Source: Elysia chlorotica (Eukaryota > Mollusca > Gastropoda > Plakobranchidae). Taken from it: 64,000 nucleotides of DNA. The first letter of the stretch is position 1; each line of letters starts with the position of its first letter. The position numbers and the translations under genes were made by a program. The stretch covers positions 423,495 to 487,494 of the forward strand of contig RQTK01000149.1 of NCBI GenBank assembly GCA_003991915.1, given 5' to 3'. Below the pieces are notes generated by a model. That model did not search any database. It was not told the DNA's origin and saw only the letters and a program-made list of their open reading frames with translations. Shown here piece after piece: positions 22,752 through 34,700 of this stretch.

Positions 22752-23923
22752 TTAATCAGTCTTTTTTAATTTCTTCTTCTTCTTCAACTTTGGACCATCT
22801 GTATCTGCGGCTGCCTCTCGCTTCATTGCCTTAGCCCCTTTCTTTTTTTTGTTAGAGTCAAGAACAGTCTCTCCGTTTTCTTTCTTCTTTTTCTTTTTCC
22901 CCAATTTCTTGGGTTCAGCGGTCGAGTTTGGCACTGAGATATTGGTATCACTAGCACTGTCAGCTTCTTCATCCATAACGTCCATGTCATAATCAGAGTT
23001 GTTGTCGGGATGCATCGGTTTTAACCCTGGTTTTTGCGGTTGTCGTTTTCGGAGGTGGTGTGTTTTCCTCAGCTTCGCTGGCATCACCTTCATCATCACT
23101 GTCTCCCCCAAACACTTCAGCTGGTTGGAACAGAAAATAAACAAAAGTTACTCAATCAAATATTTAGAATTCAAGAGAGAATAAAAAAAGATTTCAGAGA
23201 GAAAAATACAAATCTGTTGAGGTTCTGCTAAGCTATGTGTTATATATTAAATATTTTAATTGATATGTCATTTGAAAAACTAAAAGGGACATTTTTTAAA
23301 GAGTGAATTTAACAGCCATACTCAAATACAAATGAGTACAAAAGTAGAAAAAAAAATTCACTTTCTATTCTTCAGATACAATATATAATTAACTCCTGTT
23401 GAATTAGTTAAAGCATTTTTGTGTGACTTTAGGATAGAGAGTAGGAGAGAAACATAAAAAGAGGGGATAGGAGAGAGAGATAGAGAGAGATTAGATAGAC
23501 AGAGAGAGACACAAAAAGACACAGAGATTGACTGAGAGAGAAAGCAGTGAGTGCAGAGGCTGCAATAACCACCAGGGTAAAGATCCTCCAGATCATCTTC
23601 GTCAGCGTCGTCCTCCCCAGCGCTGTCATCAGACCAGTTTGGAGCACCGCCACTTCTTATGTTGTCGCTGTCAGAGCCCCCTGTGTTCTTACGTCTGCCG
23701 CCTCGAGGGATGAACTTCTCCCCTGTTTCCTGACACTTGGTCCCTGAAGGTTGGAGAGAATGAAGAAATATTTCATAATGAGATGCTGGAACTTTTTCAG
23801 AGATACAAAAAAGAACAATTGAAATTTCTACCAAAAAGTACCAAAAATTAGAAATTTTAACTAATAATTATTAATTACATCAATCATTATAGTCATAATA
23901 ATAAAAATAATAACAACAACAAC

Positions 23924-23957
<34 letters not shown>

Positions 23958-25477
23958 TAAAAAAAATTAACAGGTTGTTCTACAACATATGTGTCACTGT
24001 AACAAACATAATAGAAAAACAACAACACAAAAACATGTACTAAGTAAGGCTTCTGTTGCTACTAAGCCCCTTAAAAATCATACCTAAGAGCAAGATAAAC
24101 TCAGAGGCTCAGGTAGTAAAAGGTCTTGCTGCAAACACATGTAATTATTTTTTTTTTTGTAAATAAAAAAAAATGGACTTTCACCAATACTGTATAGCCA
24201 AGCCCAATGATCATGTAACACTTTAATGCCTCTGTGAAAAGTGAACACCCAATACATATTAAAGCCCCCAACATTCTTTGCGTGGAAAAAAAAGTAATTA
24301 CAGAGTCTCGTTAATTAAACTTTTCCTTTGAATTAAATTGTAAAAACATGAAATTGGCAGATCACAGTGAATTAAAATCTGAGATATTCCCCCCCCCCCA
24401 GAAGCAGCTGATTTGACCTACATCGGGCCAAGGCTCGCTTATATCTCTTGCCGCTGACATGTCTCTCTACTGCCTGCTGTGTCCGCGCCACATGACGCAG
24501 CGTCAGAAAACAAAACAGTTCATGTCTGGGCATAGCAGAAAAATAAAAAAGAGAAACTAAAACAAATAATAGGACTTTAAGAGGAATGTTCACAGAAAAA
24601 TATTAGTTGTTGTGTTGATAAAATGATTTCAGGTTTAGAAGATCACTTTTCAGTTACCTCAGCGTAATTTAAGCAAATTTAGCCAATTCTTAAAAGTTAA
24701 AGTGTTATAAATGGATTTATGCAAATAAAGATTGTATGAAAATTGAACATTTTTTTTTAGCGTGCAATCCAATAGTTAAAAAATAATACTACTTTACTAC
24801 TTAAAATCCTGTAAAAATACTAGTTCAACTGCGTCCACTTACAAATGTTGTCTCTTGGAGCTGGGCACAATGTGAGGTTTGTACTGATTAAAGTCAAACG
24901 TTTTTTCTGCTGCCTTTTGGTATTTCTTTCCTTTCACATAGCTTTCAATAGCTCCCAAAGCCGGGGGCATCTCATGTTTTGTGAGCTGACATATCACCTG
25001 AAATCATAGAAAAAACAAAACAATCAACAGTCTATAATTATAATTCATCACACTCACAGGTAATCCCGTTCTTTGTGGACTAATTGGCGGCAAGACTAGG
25101 AATAACGGTTTCAGGTTATATTTAACTGATAATTCTTGGTCACAAGAACACAAAATCATGTAATCGCATGAAGGTGGATATACATTAGACTATAATATCA
25201 AGTCAGTTTAGTCAACTTCAGCCCAATGGCGACGAGAATGCAGTACCACGCTCCAGCTCAAGGATTGCCTGTAAATAGCATACGGATCTTAAATCTTTTG
25301 TTTTGAGTTGAGTCCATACTTTAGAATAAGACTATAATTTTAAGTGATTAAAATTAATACTGTAACATGGGAAGGTACTTTAGAAGATTAGAGATCTACC
25401 TTGTTCTTTGATTCATTGTATTTCAGTGACTTGTGTTTAGCCAAGAGAGCTTGAATGTCTGGTGGAGGTGTGGTCAT
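22752..25477 (-). CDS. SURF2: Surfeit locus protein 2
   Basis: Minus-strand gene with coding exons 25,400-25,477, 24,843-24,997, 24,422-24,525, 23,573-23,743 and a last exon starting at 23,120. The first three exons give the SURF2 core: 'ALLAKHKSLKYNESKNKVIC', 'QLTKHEMPPALGAIESYVKG', 'YKPHIVPSS', then 'LFCFLTLRHVARTQQAVERH' and 'GKRYKRAL'. The donor GTAGGT at the end of exon 3 gives 'RWTKCQETGEKFIP', in line with the vertebrate protein. Exon 4 is acidic ('SDDSAGEDDADEDDLEDLYP'), as in the family. In exon 5 the spliced frame stays acidic ('VFGGDSDDEGDASEAEENTP') but stops at 22,993 (211 aa). A neighbouring frame continues to 22,752 with the Lys-rich tail expected for SURF2, so a one-base length difference near 23,007 is likely. 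SURF2 is a nucleolar protein linked to ribosome assembly. It is head-to-head with AXDND1. An ATTAAA signal overlaps the distal stop. Confidence 0.88.
23895..23957. repeat. (AAT)n/(AAC)n microsatellite in SURF2 intron
   Basis: Imperfect trinucleotide array in the third SURF2 intron. Confidence 0.9.
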
Positions 25478-27059
25478 TGTTACATCAATATTTGGCAAAC
25501 TGAACGTAAAGAACAGTCGAGATTCTAGATTTATAGAACGCCAATTTCAAATGAATCTCATTTAGACTAGACCTAGACTATGTAGATTTAGAAATAATTA
25601 TGGAGATATAGCGTAGACTTGCGTAGAAAATGTAAACAAAGTCGCGTGTTGGCTGGTTTCGGGTTTCGCTTATCTAGAAAAACTACTGGCGAGGATTCCG
25701 TAATTTTACATGACCACACAAACCCACTTCCGTTTCCCCATGGCGACGGTAGACGCTGGGATGTCTGCTGTTTAGAAATGGAGGAAGTTTGTGTACAGTA
25801 CAAAAACAAAGTCATGTAAATTGAACTTAACCAGATCTAAACATTTCTGGGGATTCTGTGTGAGTTTGCCAAATGTGTCTGTCTTTCTAACTGTAAAAAT
25901 TAACGTCAAGGATAAAAAATTACGATCGAGTCGGTGATTTAGGCTATAGATCTAGCTAGATCTAGTTTATCCCTTATTTCACCCGATTATGGCCGATACT
26001 TCGATTTTGATCTAGATTGATGTTATTAAACCAAAGGCAGTTGAAGTTTCTTTAGTGCGCTCTTAAAGTTTGTCATATGCATAAGCAATTTGATCAGGCA
26101 CATATGGTATTCCTGAACCTCTATAACTAGATTCTAGAACTAGGCCTAATTATTCTACTTAAATATTTATACTCTTCAGGTTGACACTAGCTAAGCTGTC
26201 TATACAGCTATCTACGACTAACGCTATATAAATGGTATCTCAATCCTTTTCTATAATATTAACTTTCTAGAACTGCTAAATATAATCAAACTTCAACTAA
26301 ACTATCAAACATGAGTAGGCCTAGTGTCCAGGAGACCTGCTCAAGACTGTGAACTAACACCTAGGGCTACATCTTTGACTAAACACTAAAAAAGCACTTC
26401 AACTTTCTCAGGCAAATACACACAGCTATAAGAACAATTACAATACAAAATGTAACACAGAAAACTCAAAAGGTCTAGCAGCCAGGCGTCTTCTTGATCA
26501 ACTTCTCAACTGAACAGCCAGGCGTCTTCTTGAGCAACTTCTCAACTGACTATGTTATCGTCACTTACCTTTGCACTTGATGAAGGCAAAAATACACAAA
26601 CCTAAAAGGATTTCCAATCATGTCAAACCGCACACACCTTTCCTCTTCTTTGAAAGATTAACATACTAAAAAAATAGCACTTTAATGTATGTTTCTCACC
26701 TCCAACACAGACCCCCTAAAATACGAAAGGGTGGCCTGCATACAAAGAACAAAAAACATCTTTTTCTTTCAACAAGATATGATATATATCTTGATCCAGT
26801 TTTCGATAAGATGACTTAACCTCAAGACGTTGATTTTCAATATCAAATTTCTGTAAAATAAATTAACATTCCATTAATAGAAGCCTATCATGTTAATCAA
26901 GCTAAAAGCATTTACTGTGGACTGATTTGCAAAAGTTAACTACAATTGGAACTGGATAATGATGGTTTAAAATTCTCTCAAAAACTTTTATATTAAGTAG
27001 ACTGAATACTGATTCTCAGACTTTCAATTTCCTCTTAGTGAAACAAGATCAGAGTCACC
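25478..27059. promoter_or_regulatory. Head-to-head intergenic region of SURF2 and AXDND1
   Basis: About 1.6 kb separates the two start codons. Between 25,640 and 25,790 the sequence is less AT-rich. It contains an ETS-like CACTTCCG (25,725-25,732) directly joined to GTTTCCCCATGGCGAC (25,732-25,747), which resembles the RFX X-box but has imperfect half-sites and spacing. ETS sites are common in shared promoters and RFX sites in ciliary genes. A bidirectional promoter here is inference. A 5' non-coding exon for AXDND1 may also lie in this interval. Confidence 0.45.
26479..26550. repeat. 36-bp tandem duplication
   Basis: CAGCCAGGCGTCTTCTTGA and the following 17 bases occur at 26,479 and again at 26,515, with one difference. 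Confidence 0.9.
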
Positions 27060-29150
27060 ATGAGTGTTGTTCAGATGACTGGAGAGAGGCAAATCTCTTT
27101 TCCGAGCCCCTCCTCCACTTCGATTCTCCACAATGGTCAAAGCAAATCTGGTGAGTATACATCCTCCTTCTCCTTCTCCTTTCTTTCTTCTCCTTCTCAA
27201 TCCAGTCGATTCAGTGGCTGTGTGCAGCAGCTCTTCTTTTCATGTAAATATACAGAGCTTTTCTTTATTTTTTTATCAAAGGAGAGCTTCCTGTTCTGCG
27301 GTCTAGCAATGACATTGACAAGTCGAAACCGCTGCCGACTTCGCTGCAAAGCGACTTCATCCCAGAGGACATTCTGTTTGCTCTGACACAGCCTCCCCTT
27401 ACCAAAGGCAAACTCGGCCCACCAAGTCGAGTGAGAAATCTGAACACAACCGCAGTAAGTAATGTTTGATATAGACAAACCATTAAAAGTGTGTTTTTTT
27501 CAGTTTTCATCTACAGCAGCAGTATTTAAGAGAATTTTCTAGAAAATGTTGATGTTAGTTTAGCCAAAAAGTTTAACTACCTTGGTTACGCTACACCCTA
27601 ACATTTCTTACATTCTCTCTTTGTCCCTCTACTCCATCCTTCCAACCAAATTGTCATATCCTTTGTGCTTAATGTTCTTTTTGCTTGCTTATCTTCATTT
27701 TATGTGTCCTGTTTATGTTGAAGAATTTCTTGGGTTTACATTGCAATTAAACACTCTACATATATATCAGGATTTAAAATCTTCATTTACGAATATAATT
27801 TTCTTTACGATGCATTCTCTATTTTGTAATGCTCGGTTCAATGTTTTATGCATTATCCTATGGCTAGATACCTATGCACTTCTCTTAATTTTTAAATTCC
27901 GTAGTTTAATTTTTTTCTCTATTCTTCTTGAATAACCCCAGGGTGCTGCGAGACCACCGCCTGCCAATGTGTGGAATCACAAGAGGAGAGACCGGTTCAA
28001 ACACCTACTGGAGAACACACCCTGTGCTTGCGGGGCTGGGAAGTAAATGATTTGTTTCTTCTAAAATCTGTTCATAATTAATTGGTTGTCTGTAGGGTTT
28101 AATGTGTCCTAGGTTCCTCTAGGGAGTCCTATACGGCGGTGGGCCCCAAGACTTACGTCTGACAAATTTATGTGCTGCCACACAAGAGACAGGATGGGGA
28201 TACCAGGACTCCTGTCTCAGCCAGTCACATTATACTGACACGACCCAACCAGTTACAGGGGACGGATATTGGACCTATAAATCTGCCGATCGTGGAATTA
28301 GATCATCGGACCTCCTGATCTGAAGACCAACGAGGCAATGAGCCAGTTCACTCCCCTGTTCATAATGAATCTTGGAGTCTTTCTCTTTTATCTACTGTAC
28401 TGAAGAAACCAATAAACAAAAGCATTTTGAAACAAGGGCAAAATACTTTTAATGTTATACACACATGTTTTTTTAAAGTCCTCTGTTCTTAAGTTCCACT
28501 TGGTGACTGTTTTATTGGGCATCATAAATATTTGAAATGTATAAAACTAAGTGAGGCATGAGGTTTAGATATGTATCTAGAAATTAAGTTTCTGTGAGTC
28601 TCAACCGTAACATCACATTCAAGTGCTTTGCCTAATGGTGTGATTTATCTAGGATCTCCTATTCTCTCTGCCATCTGCGTCTCTAATTGTATTGTAGTTT
28701 TTGTGTCACCTAACTCATTTTGTGATGCGGTTAAGTATTGTAAAGTCATGTAAACCATAACTCAAAACTTACTAATGAGCTTATCGTTGGAAATTTGAAC
28801 ATGAAAAAATTTGTTTAAAAAAGTAGATCATTTTCTCTTTTCTTAATATTAAATAGGTGTAAATTCTTTGCAGTTCTCAAAACATTTTCGCATGTTTCAA
28901 TTGCTTAGAGATAATGACTATGAACTAGCTGTGATTGAATATCAATTCCTTATATTTCACAAACTCTTTAGAGACATCTCGTTTCTGTATGATGTGCCAC
29001 AGTCGACTGTTCACCCACCAAAACCTGACATTCTTGATAAGAGTGCAGTCAGAAAGAGTGACGGAGCCTTGCCAAACAAAGTATGATTCAATTCTTTGTA
29101 TATCTGTGAATGTAAAGATAAAAATGAAAAGTAGATTGAACAAAGAGAGT

Positions 29151-29235
<85 letters not shown>

Positions 29236-31526
29236 GAAAAAGACAGATAAAGAGAGATTGAGATAGATAGAGAGACAGAGAAAGACTTTGAGACAACGAT
29301 TTTATTATATTTGAATATGAATTAAATTCATGTTATGTTTTGTCTTTACTTTGGCTTCATTACAGTCTAAGTAAAAAAAAAATTATGGGTTAAGGAATAG
29401 GAATAGCCAAGATACACTTAGAAACAATTTAAGTTAAAAACACAACAAGTTATATCTGCCTTCAACATCATATAATTTTTTAAGAGTTATGATTCTAGAA
29501 AAAGTCAGGTCCATTTATATGGACAATCTACTCAGGTTTTCTATTGCTAATAAGATTTTTCTCTGTCTGCTCCCCGCAGCCACTCCAGCTGCCCAACACT
29601 CTCCTGCCAGACGAGTATCACATTGTGAAGAACAAAGGTGTGGTCGGTATCGACTACCATGCTGAGTGAGTAATGCGCGGATCTCATTTTGCTATTTCTT
29701 AGAAACCAAAGTTTTTGTGTGTGCAACTAATTCTTTTTTATTTTGCTGAAATATTTAACTTCCTGTTTTACACACGAGAGTTGTCCTTTCTTAGAAGCTT
29801 ATTGTTTATTATGTCACAGTTGAATCACAAAAAATGTAATTGATTTCTATCTTTGTTACAGTCGCTACAGTACAAAACCAGAGGACCATGAAAAACATTT
29901 GGTCGTGTTTCCTTCCATGTAAGTACATGTATAATTAAATTCATACCTAAATCTATGATATTGAATGCATGTTTTGATAAAGCTCTTTGTGAAATGATGA
30001 AATACAGAATAAATTTTAACATAGAGACAATACTAGGATAGAAGCATCTTCTTCATATTTCATTGTTAATAATTCTACTGCTGATATTTACACTTCCTAT
30101 TCGTTCAATAACTACGATTTTTGTCCATGATTTTGAAGGAAGTCCCTAACAAGCATTAATTCCCATTGATACAGCAATTGCTTCAAATATTTAAAATGCA
30201 AACAAATATAAAATCTGACAGAAATATATATGATTGGTACCTTTGCCAGACTACATGGAGTAAATTTTAAAAAATCCCAACAAAGCTCTCCACATAAAGA
30301 CAAACGGGAGCCACGTTAGTGTTGCTGTGTTGCTACTGTCAAACCTTATATTCGTTGTTTACTCTCTAAGTTGACTAAGTTTTCTAAACATCTTTTTATT
30401 CTCACTCTGTGCTACAGGAAGCCCGGGAGCCGGTACGAAGTCCTGCAGCTGAAGCAAGCACTGGCGAACATGCTGGACAAGGCCGGAGTCAATGACCTAG
30501 ATATGGAGGGAGGCTCAGGCCCGACACAGGTAGGGGCTAAGACTTGTCTAGAAGTCTAAAATAGTTTTCTCTACATGCATGTCTCCATTTAGTGCAGGTT
30601 TTTATAGCGTTGGCCATAAGCCCCTCAACACTTCTCGGTCCTTCGCGGCTTTCAGTGTCTCTTTCACTTTCTCTACATTACGCTCCTTGGTCTGTCCTTT
30701 ATCTTCTCTCATTATTTTCCTCTGCTGCGATTCCTTTCAATCATCCCAGTTGTCATAAGTTGTTCCACCTTTTCTCTTCTCATCACATGTCCCAAAAAGA
30801 TTGCTTTGCGCTCATAAATTGTATTTATAAGTGACATTTTTGGTTTATCTTCTCTCAAACTGTATCATTAGACTTCTATAATGTCCACAATTCTCTAAGC
30901 AATGCTAAAGTTTAGCTTACTGTCCATCAGCAATGGAAGTGGTCAAGTGCGTTGTACAATTTCTTTACTTTGGGTTTTCTTAGTTTGAATATTTTTTATA
31001 TACTTGTGTATTATAATAATTCAGAACATTCTAGGTGGTTCAGAAGTAAGACGGCTTGTTGGTGTCTGCTCCTCTTAAGTCTATAGCTGTTAAAAAAAAA
31101 AACAAATAGTGATTTGACATTTTTCTTCATATTTTTTAAACTGCTTTTATCTATTGATTATTTGAGTATGTAAATTATGGATTATTTGAAGAAAATATTA
31201 TTTCAAAATTTTTTTAATTATCAAACACACTCTAAAGCTTTTTTTTAAATGATTGTTTTGAAATTGCTGGCACAATTTGTTCAATTTAATTGGTTACTTA
31301 ATAAATCATAATAACTGTAGATGTAAATAGTTCTAATAAAATAGGTTCTAAGGTGACAACAATCTTTGTATTCAACAGATGCATAACCTCCTGGATCTGA
31401 TCAAGAAAGAACAAAACATTTACAACGTTGTCTTCCATGAGCTTATCAGACAGGTGAGTTGTCCTCAAAAACATATTTATCGCTAGACTGAGTAAACTTA
31501 ACAACAGGGTGTCATAATAATAATAT

Positions 31527-31574
<48 letters not shown>

Positions 31575-31675
31575 TAATAATAATATTTTAGCGAGCTTAA
31601 CGGTACATGTATATGTCAATATAAAATACCTTTGCGGTACATATATAAGAATTCTCACGCGCTTCCCCTTTTCTA

Positions 31676-31751
<76 letters not shown>

Positions 31752-34700
31752 TGCATCTATATAACACACTTTCATGAACGTCCATGATCAATGCTGTGAA
31801 CAATTTCCACTGTCACAATTACAAAGGAAACATAAACATATAATGTTAACACAGTACAGTAATACATTAAAAACTCATTAGGAATCATTATAGATATTTA
31901 CAGTATTCACAGGCTCAATTTCAATCATTGAAAAGGTTGAATTTTAGCATATGTGTTTTCAGATTAGCCACATGCTCAACATATGTAGCAAGCCAGTGTC
32001 CACAATTTTTTAAAAGCTATCATTATGCCAAAAAATGTATAGTGAATTTTCCTTGTTGACACAAAGGCACCATTCTCTAAAAATTGTTGTCATACGGTGT
32101 GTCCGAACTATTTTCTTTAACGGTAGAACACAATGTGTTTGTGTTCTACGGTGTCTTTGCCATATGTTTTATTTTTCACTTCATTATCATGTTAAATAAA
32201 AAATAAAACATTTTAAAGGACACACCGTTATGACTGAAGTTTGTTTTTGACCAAGTATTAATGTTAACTGATTGCACGTTTTCTAAGGTAGCATATTTTT
32301 ATTTGTTTTCCTTTTTGGATGATATATCTTTCTTTTTCTCCATTTCTTGTGTAGACATTGACTTTTAAAAGAACCCCATATATTAACATGTAATCAAATT
32401 ATGCTCCATTTTGATGATTTTGTCAAAAACACTTACATAATTTGAATGAGAAACTGTTTGTAACTCTCATTAAAATATGATGCATTGAAAACAATTTGCA
32501 CTTAAAATGGTTAAATACAATTGTGGATTGCCCCATGAAATGCAGTACTTCTACCAAAGATTAAATTTTAAAAATTTAATGAAATTTATCGAGCTTAATG
32601 GTACATGTATATGTCAATATAAAATACCTTTGCGGTACATATATAAGAATTCTCACGCGCTTCCCCTTTTCTTATTTTTTTTTAAAGACAAGTGTTGAGT
32701 GCGTGGAGAGGGGAGAGCTCCTGGCCGAACTGAGGAGCAAATACAGCGACCTGCTCAACAAGGTTCCGCAACAGATCATGAGGTCAGGGTCGCATTCACG
32801 GTCAAGTTGTTTAGAATGAGGGATGATTAGGGTTCACTTGTTCTCATGCCAGACCTAAACTATTTAAGCCTATGTGCTCGTTCTACATTTAATCAAGTTG
32901 TGTGAACTAACAGGTAGTAATCCACTGCGGCAGCTTAGGTTTATAGAGTTGAAAGATATAAATGGTTAGGACAGGATAAATCCATGTACATTTTTTTATT
33001 TTAAGTTGGAGACCACATTTTGACTTTACCATGTATACACTGGTAAATAAAGATGCTTATAAAAAAAATAAACAAATCTTAAGGTTTCTGTAGTTAAAAG
33101 AAGTTTAACCAAAAGGTTAATAATTGCTGCTATATCAAAATTATTCTCATTCTCTGAAGTGCAAAGTATTACATCAATTTACAGTCCAAAAAAAAAAAAA
33201 AAGATATTTATGAGAAAAATAAAAATAAAGTCTATTTTTTGTGTCTTGGGACCCAATGTTTGGCCTCTCTTTTTTTTGTTTTTTTTTCCAGAAAATTCTC
33301 ATATACTGTTTTAAAAGAAAAATATTCTCAGTTTAGGAGATAAAGATTCCCCCCTTTTCTTCCCTGCCTCTGACTCCATTCTTTATTTTCTAAAAGTCAA
33401 AGCTTGTTTAGCCTAATTTTGTTTTCAACTAGAAGATCTTTACATACTGCATTTAAATATCAAAATTATCAATTTAGTAGAGAAATATTCCATATTTAAT
33501 TTATGAAACAAAAAATTGTCTCAATTTATCGCAAGAAGCTTAGCTTATTCCCTTTGCACTGTCGCCTTCATCCAGTCTCCACGAGGAAGTGATGGCCCAG
33601 AGAGCTCTAGACCGACGACTCACCGATGAGCTGATGCGCTTCAAGGGGACCATCGGAGTTCTGACTAGGTGGGTGATAATGACATGAACCCAGCAAAGTG
33701 TAATAAAGCGCTTTCAAATAATGCTTAAATGACAACCGCATGTCAGCAGTAGAGCAATTAAAAAAAATTACTTTTTTAGGGGAGAGGGGAGGGAGGCGGA
33801 AAGATTATTTGTGGAACATGATAGTTTGTCAGAAGACATGCACAATACATTAGATACACTCTCAAAAGTACATCAAAGCTTTGAAAAGCTTCATGTTGCA
33901 GTTTTATCTGTTATGTTATTTTTGGGCCTTATTTCTTTTTCTTCTTTTTCTTTTTCTTCTCCTCCTCCTCCTCCTCCTCCTCCTCCTCCTCAGATCATCA
34001 TCATCATCATCGGTATTTTGATTAACATGCAGGTACTGGGGCAACATCCACATCAGTGGACCCCCTTCCAGGTAGCTGGCTTGCTGCACGCATGGCTGAT
34101 CTCACACCAGATCTCCAGGTGTTTCTGTCATGAGGGTCAGTTGTTGAGAGTTTCCAGTCTTTCCGATCCCTCTCTGTCACCTGCTTCCATGTCATTCTGG
34201 GTCTCCCTTTTCCACGACTTCCTGTTACTTGCATGTCCAATGCTGTCTTGATAGCTCCGCTTGACCGTTCCACGTGGCCATACCACCGGAGTCTTCTCTC
34301 CTTCAGAATGAGGTTCAGGTCCTCAAGGCCAAGAAGCGTCAATAGCTCATTTGATCTAGTGGTGGCCACATCTTCTGGCTTCACATTGCAGATCTGTCTT
34401 ATCATTGCCCTGTCGTTTCTCTGCAGGCGTTGAAGGTTTGGCTTGGTCAAGGGCCATGTCTCGCTAGCATGGAGCATTGCACTCCGCACACAAGTGCTGT
34501 ACACATGACCCCTCGTCTTGTATGAGAGGTGGCGAGACAAAAGAACTGGTAGTAGTTCTTTAAACTTCTTCCAAGCTGTCTTCACACGTGTTGTGGTTGC
34601 AAGGTCACAGCCACCAGCTGCCGAGAGCATATCTCCCAGGTAGCAGAAAGAAGCTACGACATCCAGCTTGTCGGATCCCACATGGACTTCACTCTGTGGT

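Noticed and set aside
28868-28971. Upstream extension of AXDND1 exon 4 in the same open frame
   Set aside because: Phase from exon 3 requires the acceptor at 28,971, giving '[12 protein letters not shown]', which matches the family. The sequence before it is intron.
28925-29296. Ser/Leu-rich minus-strand open frame of 123 codons
   Set aside because: It arises from the (GA)n array and overlaps AXDND1 exon 4 in antisense.
33061-33300. Extra AXDND1 exon in intron 9
   Set aside because: A-rich and T-rich runs only; no open phase-compatible segment with splice sites.
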